Below the pieces are notes generated by a model. The model saw only the letters and a list, made by a program, of their open reading frames with translations, made no database searches and was not told the DNA's origin. From NCBI RefSeq assembly GCF_001723055.1, contig NZ_MDCR01000100.1, positions 1 to 34,001 on the forward strand: 34,001 nt of DNA, in the 5' to 3' direction. Position numbers and translations under genes: made by a program. Below, piece by piece: positions 16,068 to 23,947 of this stretch. This stretch comes from Streptomyces niveus (lineage in GTDB: Bacteria > Actinomycetota > Actinomycetes > Streptomycetales > Streptomycetaceae). Every line of letters begins with the position of its first letter. Within the stretch, counting starts at the first letter, position 1.

Positions 16068-16260
16068 GGGGGCGCCCTCCCCGGTAGGCGCCGGGGTCGG
16101 GGACAGCGGAGCCGTCGAAGTCCGGCTCGTCCTCGATCGGGGGGAGTTCGACGGTGTAGTGCGCCTCCAGGAAGAGGTCGCTGTGCTGCGGACGCGAAAC
16201 GGTCTCATCTGCGACGGGAAGAGGCGCGGTTCGGACGATACGACGCTGAGAGCTCTGCAT
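16054..16260 (-). CDS. Small hypothetical protein upstream of ppk2
   Basis: A 68-aa frame I do not recognise. The second half is acidic and balanced in composition (HSDLFLEAHYTVELPP, then IEDEPDFDGSAVPDPG), and its third codon positions are almost all G or C. The competing PPK2 frame over the same bases encodes only Ser/Arg/Thr/Pro-rich text. That contrast is the main evidence that it is a gene. It ends 14 bases inside ppk2, so the two are probably translated together. The start ATG 16260 is a guess; no strong ribosome-binding site is seen and an upstream start up to 16389 is possible. Confidence 0.5.
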   Translation of the reverse strand: MQSSQRRIVRTAPLPVADETVSRPQHSDLFLEAHYTVELPPIEDEPDFDGSAVPDPGAYRGGRPHAGG

Positions 16261-16331
16261 CCAAGACCATCCAGGGAAAGGGAGTCGTACGGGCCGCGCG
16301 GCCCATTGCCGGGCGACCGGGCCGTGTCCGA

Positions 16332-16369
16332 GAAGTCCCGTCCGCCGTTCGGGCGGACGACGCCACTTC
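16332..16369 (-). terminator. Hairpin terminator of the biosynthetic minus-strand operon
   Basis: Inner stem CGTCCGCC (16339-16346) with GGCGGACG (16352-16359) around the loop GTTCG, all enclosed by an outer GAAGT/ACTTC pairing. It begins about 22 bases after the stop codon of the CreD-like gene and marks the end of the operon and the probable left border of the cluster. No U-tract. Confidence 0.65.
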
Positions 16370-16391
16370 TCAGAAACGGCCTGGCTCATCC

Positions 16392-17867
16392 TTACATAGG
16401 GCTCGATCTTGACAAGCTAGTTGACTGGCCGGGAGCTGACCGGCCCGTCGCCCTCTCACCCTCGTAGCGGTCCAGCACCCGGTCCACCAACTGGCCCGCC
16501 GCCCCCGTGTAGTGCGCCGGGTCCGACAACTCGCGCAGACCGGCGGCCGAGTGGCGGCCGGTCAGGGCCGGGGCCTCGGCCAGGACGTCCGCGAGGTGGC
16601 GGCCGGTGGTCGCCGCCTCGGCCGACACGCGGGCCAGCAGTGTCTTCGCCTCCGCCCGGCCGAGTTCCACGGACAGCAGGGCCGCGAGGCGTTCGGAGAC
16701 GACCAGGCCGCCGGTGAGGTCGAGATTGGCCCGCATCCGGTCCTCGTGGACGGTCAACCCCTCGGTCAGTTCGGCGGCGGTGTGCGCCGCGCCGCCGGCC
16801 AGGCGCAGACAGTCGCGCAGCGGCAGCCATTCGGCGTGCCAGGCGCCGGCGGGCCGCTCGTCGTCGTGGACCGACACCTGCATGAGGGTGCCCACGAGGG
16901 AGGGCACCTGGTAGGCGGCGGAGCGGATCAGCGCCGAGAGGGCGGGGTTGCGCTTGTGCGGCATGGCGGAGGACGTGCCCCGGCCCTCGGCGGCCGGTTC
17001 GGCGACCTCGCCCGTCTCGGTGCGCGAGAGCAGCTGGACGTCGGAAGCGAGGGAGCCGAGGGCGCTGGTGAGCAGGGCGAGCGCCGCCCCGAGGTCGGCG
17101 AGGGGGGTACGGACGGTGTGCCAGGGCACGAGCGGTTCGGCGAGCCCCAGCTCGGCGGCGAGCGCGGCGGGCAGCTCCTGGATGTACCGCCGGCCTCCGT
17201 CGTCGGCGGCGTCCGGTACGTGCAGGAGCGCGTACTCCAGATATCCGGCCATCGTGCCCGCCGCGCCGCCGAGTTGGACCGGCAGGCCCGCCTCGCGCAC
17301 CCCGCGCAGCCGGTCGCGCGCGTCGAGTACGCCCTGGAGCCGGCCGGCCGCCTTGAGGCCGAAGGTGGTGGGGACGGCGTGCTGGCCGAGGGTGCGGGCG
17401 GCCATGGGGGTGTCGCGGTGCCGGGCGGCGAGGCGGGCCAGCGCGTCGGCGGTACGGTCCAGGTCGGCCAGGATCAGGTCCAGGGTGCGCGCGGCGACCA
17501 GCATCAGGCCGGTGTCGAGGATGTCGTGGCTGGTGGAGCCCTGGTGGACGCTGTGCGCGGCGTCCGCGTCCTTGGCGGCGACCAGCGCGGTGAGCCGGCG
17601 GACGAGCGGGACGACCGGGTTGGCGGCGCCGCGCGCCTGGACGGCCAGTTCGGGCAGGTCGAAGTGTTCGGCGCGCGCGGCGGCGGTGATGGCGCCGGCG
17701 GCGGACTCGGGTACGGCTCCGAGCCGGGCCTGGACCCGGGCCAGGGCCGCCTCGGTGTCGAGCATGGCCTGGAGGCACGCGGTGTCGGTGGTGGCGGCCT
17801 CGGCGGGGGTGCCGGCCCGGACCGGGGAGAACAGCCCGGTGTCGGAGCTGATCTGGCTGCTCGTCAT
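16392..17867 (-). CDS. CreD-like nitrosuccinate lyase (fumarase/aspartase superfamily)
   Basis: A 491-aa lyase of the superfamily that holds adenylosuccinate lyase and PcaB (carboxymuconate cycloisomerase). The signature loop is clear: GTSSAMPHKRNP, with the catalytic serine, at about residues 296-307, and HQGSTSHDILDTG carries the conserved histidine region. By sequence alone it would be called PcaB-like, but no protocatechuate genes are near. It follows, by 38 bases, a CreE-like flavin monooxygenase gene. In cremeomycin and related clusters this pair forms the aspartate-nitrosuccinate pathway, where CreD splits nitrosuccinate into fumarate and nitrous acid. That role is inferred from the pairing. 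ATG 17867 has GAGGA upstream. It is the last gene of the operon; the last 20 residues are a Ser-rich tail. Confidence 0.82.
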   Translation of the reverse strand: MTSSQISSDTGLFSPVRAGTPAEAATTDTACLQAMLDTEAALARVQARLGAVPESAAGAITAAARAEHFDLPELAVQARGAANPVVPLVRRLTALVAAKDADAAHSVHQGSTSHDILDTGLMLVAARTLDLILADLDRTADALARLAARHRDTPMAARTLGQHAVPTTFGLKAAGRLQGVLDARDRLRGVREAGLPVQLGGAAGTMAGYLEYALLHVPDAADDGGRRYIQELPAALAAELGLAEPLVPWHTVRTPLADLGAALALLTSALGSLASDVQLLSRTETGEVAEPAAEGRGTSSAMPHKRNPALSALIRSAAYQVPSLVGTLMQVSVHDDERPAGAWHAEWLPLRDCLRLAGGAAHTAAELTEGLTVHEDRMRANLDLTGGLVVSERLAALLSVELGRAEAKTLLARVSAEAATTGRHLADVLAEAPALTGRHSAAGLRELSDPAHYTGAAGQLVDRVLDRYEGERATGRSAPGQSTSLSRSSPM

Positions 17868-17905
17868 ATCTGATTCCTCGTCAACTTGCCCTCCCAATGA
17901 GCCCG

Positions 17906-19870
17906 TCAGGTCGTGCGGGACTTCTCGTGGTCCGTGACCGGGGGCCGCGGCGGGCCCGCCGGCAGGGCCAGGATCGCCAGCGCGATGGCGTCGGAATCCC
18001 CGAGTGTCACCGAGTTGACGCCGGGCCGCACCCCGGCGGCGGTCGCCCAGTGCACGGCCTCCGTCGGCACGCCGTACGCGAAGCGCCGCGGGTGGGCGCG
18101 GCCCTCGATGTCCACCAGCCGGTAGGGCCGGGGCGTGACGGCGAGGCCGCCGGTCTCGTACGCGCCGAGTCGCGGGTCGGCTATCGCGTACGGGCGGCAC
18201 TGCCCGGTGGCCAGCAGGTCAGCCAGCAGCGGGTCGGTCGTCCTGCGCAGGTCGGGCTCGGGGAGCCGGGCCTCGACGAGGGTCGTGACGCGGGTGAGGG
18301 AGCCGGGTACGGCGGGCGCCTCGACGGTGAAGACGCCGCCGGACGTGCCGGTATCGGTGTCTGTGGAGACGCGCATGCCGGGGCCGAGGACGGTCAGCAC
18401 CCCGGCCTCGATGAGCGCGATCATCTGCTCGATGCGTATCGAGGGCGGGCCGATGGACAGGAACGCGTTGAGCGGGGTGTACCAGCGCTCCAGGTCGTCG
18501 CGGTGGGAGCCGCCGGTCAGTCCGCCGTGGTCGACCACCAGCCGGATCTCGTTGCGCAGGTCCCGCAGCACGTCGAGCGCGGCCTTCAGGGGCCCTTCGA
18601 CGTTGCCCGCCGCGGACTCGGCGAGGTCCCGGCGGAGAATGCCGAGCAGCCAGTCGCGGTGGTCCGCCGGGCCCCGGAATCCCTGGTCGGCGTGGGGCGC
18701 GGAGAGGTATTTCCAGTCCCAGTGGTCGTCGGGGCCGATGCCGTACGCGTCGAGCAGGTCGGACTCCTCGGCGGATCCCCAGGCCGGTCCCAGATACCGG
18801 GCGGCGAACCGGTCCGCCTCCGGCCCGCCGACGCGCCGGGCGAGCAGCGCCGTGTAGTAGACGGTCTCGACCTCCTTGGCGATCAGCGGCCACAGGTCGC
18901 GCCCGAAGTCGAGCCCGCCGCCGAGCCGGGCGGCGGTGCGCAGCCGGTCCAGTTCGGCCGGGGTGAGGACCTGGGGGATGTGGCGGCCGTGCGCGCCCTT
19001 CTGGTTGCGGCCCCGCGAGTGGTACGGGATGCCGCGCCGGGAAGCGGCGTACAGGCGCGGTTCGCGCCCCGAAGGGCCATACACGAGCCGGTCGCCCTGG
19101 CGCGTGTAGGTGCCGCCCCGGCCGAGGGTGAACAGCGTCAGGTGGTCGAAGAAGTTCAGCCCGAGTCCGCGCAGCGCGACGGCCTCGCCGGGCCGGACGG
19201 CGGACAGGTCGGTGTCGGCGGGGTTGGCGGGCGGTACGTAGGTGAGGGAGTGGGCCTGTGCGAAGTCGGTGAGTTCGCGCTCGCCGGGGCCGCCGGTGAC
19301 CGGGAGATGGCCCTGGGCGAGGACGACCGCGTCGAGGCCGTCGAGACGGGTGCCGTCGGCGAGCAGCACGCTCTGCGGGCCGTCCGGCTGCCCCCCGTAC
19401 AGCCGGACGGCCCGCTTCGGGTGGACGACGACGCGCACGTGCGCGGGCGCGGTGCCGACGACGTACCGGAAGACCCACTCCAGGTAGTGGCCGTAGAACG
19501 CGCGGGTCGGGTAGGAGTCCGGGGTGAGGTCGCGGGCCTCGGCGCGGACCTGGTCGTCGTACGCCTCCCCCGGCCCGTCGCCGAGCCGGGCCGCCCAGTC
19601 GAACAGGCTGGGGCCCGGGGCGAGTTCGCCCTCGATCTCGACGCTCTCGTCGGTGAACAGCGTGACCTGCGAGGCGACGGTGTTCATCAGCAGGTGGTGG
19701 GACTGGTCGGTGCGCCACACGCCGCCGGCGCCGGGGCGGTGGGGGTCCACGACGTGCACGACGAGCGTGGACGCCGGGCGGTGGCGGGCGTTGACGCAGA
19801 GCCGTTCCAGGACCGAGAGGCCACGGGGTCCGCCGCCGACGACGCAGACCTCCAGATGTCCGTCACTCAC
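17906..19870 (-). CDS. CreE-like FAD-dependent N-monooxygenase (aspartate to nitrosuccinate)
   Basis: A 654-aa flavoprotein. The N-terminal dinucleotide-binding motif is VVGGGPRGLSVLERL (residues 9-23), the form typical of the FAD/NAD(P)-binding group to which CreE and FzmM belong. A second nucleotide-binding region follows around EAVALRGLGLNFFDHLTLF. The length fits this group and is well above ordinary ornithine or lysine N-hydroxylases (about 430-450 aa). CreE-type enzymes oxidise the amino group of L-aspartate to a nitro group using NADPH and oxygen. Adjacency to a CreD-like lyase supports this reading. The GTG start at 19870 has GGAG at 8 bases; the gene follows the sugar dehydrogenase gene after 44 bases. 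Family is sure; substrate is inferred. Confidence 0.8.
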   Translation of the reverse strand: MSDGHLEVCVVGGGPRGLSVLERLCVNARHRPASTLVVHVVDPHRPGAGGVWRTDQSHHLLMNTVASQVTLFTDESVEIEGELAPGPSLFDWAARLGDGPGEAYDDQVRAEARDLTPDSYPTRAFYGHYLEWVFRYVVGTAPAHVRVVVHPKRAVRLYGGQPDGPQSVLLADGTRLDGLDAVVLAQGHLPVTGGPGERELTDFAQAHSLTYVPPANPADTDLSAVRPGEAVALRGLGLNFFDHLTLFTLGRGGTYTRQGDRLVYGPSGREPRLYAASRRGIPYHSRGRNQKGAHGRHIPQVLTPAELDRLRTAARLGGGLDFGRDLWPLIAKEVETVYYTALLARRVGGPEADRFAARYLGPAWGSAEESDLLDAYGIGPDDHWDWKYLSAPHADQGFRGPADHRDWLLGILRRDLAESAAGNVEGPLKAALDVLRDLRNEIRLVVDHGGLTGGSHRDDLERWYTPLNAFLSIGPPSIRIEQMIALIEAGVLTVLGPGMRVSTDTDTGTSGGVFTVEAPAVPGSLTRVTTLVEARLPEPDLRRTTDPLLADLLATGQCRPYAIADPRLGAYETGGLAVTPRPYRLVDIEGRAHPRRFAYGVPTEAVHWATAAGVRPGVNSVTLGDSDAIALAILALPAGPPRPPVTDHEKSRTT

Positions 19871-19914
19871 GTAAGTCTCCGTCTCCGTCTCCCGTTGGAC
19901 ATCCCTGGGGCCCG

Positions 19915-21180
19915 TCAGAGCACTTCGACGGTGGGGCCGGTCTCCAGCCGGTGCCGGCAGTCCAGTACGAAGTCCGAGGCGCGCGCGACCAGTTCGTAGT
20001 CGAAGGCGTCGTGGTCGGTCAGCAGCACCACCGCGTCTGCCGCGGACAGCTCCGCCTCGGAGAAGTCGCAGCGGGTCAGCTTGCTGTCCACGGTCACCGC
20101 CTCGACCACGTACGGGTCTGCCGCGCGCACGTCGGCGCCGAGCCCCAGCAGCAGTTCGGCCACCCGCAGCGCGGGCGACTCGCGCGCGTCGCCGGTGTTC
20201 GGCTTGTACGCGAGGCCGAGCAGCAGGACGCGGGATCCCGCGAGCGGCCTGCGGCGGGCGTTGAAGGCGAGCAGCAGCCGCTGGACGACATGGTCGGGCA
20301 TGTGTCCGTTGATGTGGTTGGCGAGTTCGACGAACTCGAAGCGGCGGCCGAGCGAGCGCCGTACCCGCCAGGACAGATACTCCGGGTCGACCGGCAGACA
20401 GTGCCCGCCGACGCCGGGTCCCGGGGTGAAGCGCATGAACCCGAAGGGCTTGGAGGCGGCGGCGTCCAGCGCCTCCCAGACGTCGACGCCGAGTTCGTGC
20501 GCGTACATCGCCATCTCGTTGACCAGCGCGATGTTGACGTGCCTGAAGGTGTTCTCGATCAGCTTGGACAGCTCGGCGACCTCGGTGGTGCGCACGGGCA
20601 CGGTGGTGCTGGTGATGGTGTCGTAGAAGGTCTGTACGGCGGTGAGGGACGCCGCGTCGATGCCGGACACCACCTTGGGCGTGTTCTCCAGACGCCAGGT
20701 GGGGTTGCCGGGGTCGATGCGCTCGGGGCTGTAGCCGAGGTGGAAGTCGTCGCCCGCGGTCAGCCCCGAGCCCTCCTCAAGGAGCGGGACGAGCAGTTCG
20801 ACGGTGGTGCCGGGGTACGTGGTGGACTCCAGGACCACGGTCGCGCCGGGGCGCAGCCGGCCCGCGAGGGTGTGGGCGGCCGACTCGATGTAGGAGAGGT
20901 CGGGCGCGCCGTCGCGCAGCGGGGTGGGGACGGTGACGACGGCGATGTCGAAGCCGTCGAGGTCGTCGGGGTCGGTGGTGGGCAGGTAGGAGCCCTGGTC
21001 GAGCAGGACGGCGAGCTGTGCGTCGGGGATGTCCTCCACGTAGGACTCGCCGCTGATGAGGCGTTTGACGCGGTCCGTGTCCACGTCGTAGCCGACCACT
21101 TGGTGGCCGGCCAGCGCGGCCCGGACTGCCAGCGGCAGGCCCACGTACCCCTGCCCGACTACGACGACCTTGCTTTTCAC
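19915..21180 (-). CDS. Nucleotide-sugar 6-dehydrogenase (WbpA/WecC-like)
   Basis: A 421-aa NAD-dependent dehydrogenase that oxidises C6 of a UDP-hexose to the uronic acid in two steps. The Rossmann motif VVVVGQGYVGLPLA is at the N-terminus, the catalytic cysteine is Cys261 in GVGGHCLPVDP, and the C-terminal domain has LGLAYKPNTGDARESPAL. The GGHC-P-DP form and overall pattern are nearer to UDP-GlcNAc/UDP-ManNAc dehydrogenases (WbpA, WecC) than to UDP-glucose dehydrogenase. With DegT aminotransferases and Gfo/Idh/MocA proteins in the same cluster it may start a WbpA-WbpB-WbpE type route to an amino-uronic sugar. The GTG start at 21180 has GGGAG upstream. It is third in the minus-strand operon, 87 bases after the second aminotransferase gene. 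Confidence 0.88.
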   Translation of the reverse strand: MKSKVVVVGQGYVGLPLAVRAALAGHQVVGYDVDTDRVKRLISGESYVEDIPDAQLAVLLDQGSYLPTTDPDDLDGFDIAVVTVPTPLRDGAPDLSYIESAAHTLAGRLRPGATVVLESTTYPGTTVELLVPLLEEGSGLTAGDDFHLGYSPERIDPGNPTWRLENTPKVVSGIDAASLTAVQTFYDTITSTTVPVRTTEVAELSKLIENTFRHVNIALVNEMAMYAHELGVDVWEALDAAASKPFGFMRFTPGPGVGGHCLPVDPEYLSWRVRRSLGRRFEFVELANHINGHMPDHVVQRLLLAFNARRRPLAGSRVLLLGLAYKPNTGDARESPALRVAELLLGLGADVRAADPYVVEAVTVDSKLTRCDFSEAELSAADAVVLLTDHDAFDYELVARASDFVLDCRHRLETGPTVEVL

Positions 21181-21267
21181 GGTTGCTCCCGTCGGAGGAA
21201 GTGGGTCAGTTGGTCAGAGCGGATCCGGGACTTGGGGCCTCGGCGTTGGCGTTGGCCTCGGCCCAGG

Positions 21268-22467
21268 TCAGTCGAAGAACGCGCAGACGACGTCGGCCGT
21301 CCGCTCCACCTGACTGTCCGTCAGATTCAGATTCAGCGGCAGCGCGAGATGCCGTGCGCTCGCCAGCTCCGCGCCCGGACGCCGCCCGTCCGCGCCCTGT
21401 CCCGCGTACGCCGCGAAGGCGGCCAGCCTGGGCAGCGGCACCGGGTAGTAGACGCGGCTGCCGATGCCGTGCGCCGCGAGGTGCGTGGCGAGCGCGTCCC
21501 GGCAGATGGTCTGTACGGCGTAGACGTAGTGGCACTGGCCGTCGGCGCCGCCGGTCGGGGCGAGCAGACCGCGCCCGCGCAGTGCCGCGAAGCGCGCGTT
21601 GTAGTGCCCGGCGACGGCGGCGCGGCGGGTGATCATGGCGTCGGCGCGCTCCAGGCGGCCGAGCTGGAAGCCGGCCATGACCTCGTCGAAGCGGCTGTTG
21701 AAGCCGACCTCGTGGTGCACGAAGCGCTGCACGCCGTCCTGCCCGTGGTTGCGCAACCGCCGTACCCGCGCGGCGAGTTCGGCGTCGTCGGTGAGGACGA
21801 CCGCGCCTTCGCCCGGCATTCCGAACGGCTTGACCGGGAAGAACGAGTAGAGCCCGACGTCCCCCCACGCGCCGGCCGCCCGGCCGCCCAGGGTCGCGCC
21901 CTGGCCCACCGCCGCGTCCTCGACGACCGCGATCCCGCGGCGGCGCGCGAAGGACCGGATCGCGGGCATGTCGGCCATCGTCGTGAAGGTGTGGGCCGGT
22001 ACGACGGCGCGGGTACGGTCGGTCACCCGGCTCTCCGCGTCGACCGGGTCCAGGACCATCGTCACCGGGTCGACGTCGGCGAAGACCGGCACCGCGCCGA
22101 CGCCGAGCACCGTCGCGGCCAGCGGCTCGGCGCCGAACGCGGGCACGATCACCTCGTCGCCGGGGACGACGCCGACGGCGCGCAGGGCGAGGGTCAGCGC
22201 GCCGGTACCGCTGGCGCAGGCGACGACGTCGCGCACATCGGCGCGGTCGGCCAGCCGTCGCTCCAGCTCGGCGGTGCGGCGGCCGAGGATGAACTTCTGC
22301 TCGGGGTCGGTGCCGACCTCGTACAGCACCTCGCGCAGCAGTTCCCGCTCGGTGTCGGGGAGCCGGGTGTGCGCGTAGGGGACTGCGTCGGAGGCCGCGA
22401 CCGGGGCGGCGGGCGCCGCCGGGGCCTGACCCTTGGCCGACTGGGCGGGCGATGTCTCGGTGGTCAT
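21268..22467 (-). CDS. DegT/DnrJ/EryC1 family PLP aminotransferase (second copy)
   Basis: Sugar-type aminotransferase of 399 aa. The PLP-binding lysine is Lys213 in YSFFPVKPFG; the usual pattern is FxxxKxxxxxGG, and here the tail reads MPGEGAVV. The cofactor aspartate lies in VVEDAAVGQGATLGGRAAG, and EVGFNSRFDEVMAGFQLGRL is the substrate-side helix. An Ala/Pro-rich N-terminal extension of about 25 residues is unusual. Its ATGA start overlaps the stop of the first aminotransferase gene, so the two are translated together. The two proteins are clearly different in sequence, suggesting two separate amination steps or a heterodimer. The typical reaction is transfer of an amino group from glutamate or glutamine to a keto-sugar or keto-cyclitol. 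Confidence 0.9.
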   Translation of the reverse strand: MTTETSPAQSAKGQAPAAPAAPVAASDAVPYAHTRLPDTERELLREVLYEVGTDPEQKFILGRRTAELERRLADRADVRDVVACASGTGALTLALRAVGVVPGDEVIVPAFGAEPLAATVLGVGAVPVFADVDPVTMVLDPVDAESRVTDRTRAVVPAHTFTTMADMPAIRSFARRRGIAVVEDAAVGQGATLGGRAAGAWGDVGLYSFFPVKPFGMPGEGAVVLTDDAELAARVRRLRNHGQDGVQRFVHHEVGFNSRFDEVMAGFQLGRLERADAMITRRAAVAGHYNARFAALRGRGLLAPTGGADGQCHYVYAVQTICRDALATHLAAHGIGSRVYYPVPLPRLAAFAAYAGQGADGRRPGAELASARHLALPLNLNLTDSQVERTADVVCAFFD

Positions 22468-23678
22468 GACGTACTCCCGGTGAAGAAGGAGCGGACGGCG
22501 TCGCACACCCGGCCGAGCCGTGCGAGGGTCAGCTCGGGGTAGAGCGGCAGCGCGACGGTGCGGTGGCTCGCCGCCTCGGCGTGCGGGAAGTCGCCCTCCT
22601 GGTGGCCGAGATGGGCGAAGCACGGCTGGAGGTGCAGCGGCAGCGGGTAGTACGTCTCGGTGCCGATGCCCGCCGCGGCGAGGTGCGAGACGAGCGCGTC
22701 GCGCCGGTCGGTCTCGATCAGATAGACGTAGAAGACGGGATCCACCGGCTCGCCGCGCTCCACCACCGTCGGCAGCCTGCGGACGCCGGGGATGCCGCGC
22801 AGCCGGCGGGTGTAGGCGTCGGCCAGCACCGCGCGGCGGCGGATGTCGTCGTCCAGCGTGGTCAGTTTGGTGAGCAGCGCCGCGGCCTGGAGTTCGTCCA
22901 TCTTGCTGTTGGTGCCCGGCAGTTCACCCTGCCGGGCGTACTCGGCGCGGGCGGCCGGGGCGGTCGGCGCCTTGGTGGCGGGAGCGGGGGCCAGGGCCGG
23001 GCGGCCGTGGTCGCGCAGCCGCTGTACGGCCCCGGCGAGCGCGTCGTCGTCGGTCAGCACCATGCCCGCGTCGCCGAGCGCGCCCAGCGTCTTGGTGGGG
23101 AAGAACGACAGCACGCCGCCCGCCCCGATCAGTCCGGTGTGCCGGCCGCCGAGCCTCATCCCGATGCCCTCGGCGCTGTCCTCCAGGACGAGCAGCCCGT
23201 GCCGTTCGGCCACGGTGAGCACCGAGGCCATGTCGGCGGGCTGGCAGAACAGATGCACCGGCATGACGGCCTTGGTGCGCGGGGTGACCGCCGCCTCCAG
23301 CGCCGCCGGGTCGAGGTTGTAGGTGAGCGGGTCGACGTCCACGAAGACCGGGACCGCCCCGACGAGCGCCACCGAACTGGCCGACGCGAAGAAGCTGAAC
23401 GCCGGCACGATCACCTCGTCGCCGGGCCCGACCCCCGCCGCGCGCAGCAGCAGCACGAGCGCGTCGGTGCCGTTGCCGACGGCGATGGCGTGCCGGGCCC
23501 CGGTGTACTCGCGCAGGGCGGCCTCCAGCTCGGCGGTCCTGGGCCCGTTCGAATACGTCCCCGATTCGCAGATCTCGTCGAGATAGGCACTCAGCCGGGG
23601 CCACTGCCGCTCGAAGGATTCCGCCTGTGTGAAGAACGGGACGGTGCTCGCCGGAACAGGCATCGCCTTGCTGTTCAT
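22464..23678 (-). CDS. DegT/DnrJ/EryC1 family PLP aminotransferase (first copy, WbpE-like)
   Basis: A 404-aa PLP enzyme and the first gene of the minus-strand operon. The Schiff-base lysine is Lys196 in SFFPTKTLGALGDAG, a near-perfect form of the family motif and close to WbpE-type 3-keto-uronic-sugar aminotransferases. HAIAVGNGTDALVLLLRA and DEVIVPAFSFFASASSV are the N-terminal family blocks, and LLVLEDSAEGIGM carries the cofactor aspartate. A Pro/Ala-rich insertion (about residues 225-245) before GTNSKMDELQAAAL is unusual. ATG 23678 has GGAG at 5 bases. The promoter region is shared with the divergent ispH operon. Confidence 0.9.
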   Translation of the reverse strand: MNSKAMPVPASTVPFFTQAESFERQWPRLSAYLDEICESGTYSNGPRTAELEAALREYTGARHAIAVGNGTDALVLLLRAAGVGPGDEVIVPAFSFFASASSVALVGAVPVFVDVDPLTYNLDPAALEAAVTPRTKAVMPVHLFCQPADMASVLTVAERHGLLVLEDSAEGIGMRLGGRHTGLIGAGGVLSFFPTKTLGALGDAGMVLTDDDALAGAVQRLRDHGRPALAPAPATKAPTAPAARAEYARQGELPGTNSKMDELQAAALLTKLTTLDDDIRRRAVLADAYTRRLRGIPGVRRLPTVVERGEPVDPVFYVYLIETDRRDALVSHLAAAGIGTETYYPLPLHLQPCFAHLGHQEGDFPHAEAASHRTVALPLYPELTLARLGRVCDAVRSFFTGSTS

Positions 23679-23772
23679 TTCACTCCACTCGTCTCGGCGG
23701 TCTGTCGGTTCGGCGCATCTCGGTACTGATCTCAGCCGTTCGAACGTAGACGGACCGCCGACACGCCTTCGA

Positions 23773-23801
23773 TAGCAATCACCCGGCAATCCATTGGCAA
23801 T
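23773..23801. promoter_or_regulatory. Three 11-bp-spaced heptamer repeats, SARP-type activator site
   Basis: TAGCAAT (23773-23779), CGGCAAT (23784-23790) and TGGCAAT (23795-23801) lie at exact 11-bp steps with 4-bp spacers. A reversed copy, ATTGCCGG, is at 23862-23869. SARP regulators of antibiotic clusters bind heptameric direct repeats with this 11-bp period. The site is in the only divergent promoter region of the cluster. The heptamer differs from the best-known SARP sequence (TCGAG type), so the regulator is unknown. Confidence 0.5.
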
Positions 23802-23880
23802 TGCGGAGGGCGACGCAGGCAAGCGCGTGCAGAACTCTGCCTATTACCTGCGTCGTTACTTATTGCCGGTCCGGAAAACC

Positions 23881-23910
23881 TTGACTTGCCTCTCCGTTGT
23901 GACCGACGGT
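23881..23910 (+). promoter_or_regulatory. Possible vegetative promoter of the ispH operon
   Basis: TTGACT at 23881-23886 is a good -35 box. At 18 bases spacing lies GACGGT (23905-23910), a poor -10 box. The leader to the GTG start would be about 30 bases. The weak -10 would fit a promoter that needs an activator. Confidence 0.35.
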
Positions 23911-23947
23911 GAAGCCCAATTCCACGGACCGACAGGAGTTTCCAGTC

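Noticed and set aside
16392..17867. Protocatechuate pathway enzyme (PcaB) reading of the lyase
   Set aside because: The sequence fits the wider superfamily, but no pca genes are near, while a CreE-like monooxygenase gene is directly upstream. A PcaB function cannot be fully excluded.
16392..19870. Complete hydrazine pathway as in fosfazinomycin or kinamycin
   Set aside because: Only the nitrous-acid-forming pair is seen. No second hydrazinosuccinate-type lyase, glutamine synthetase-like or amidotransferase gene lies in the window.
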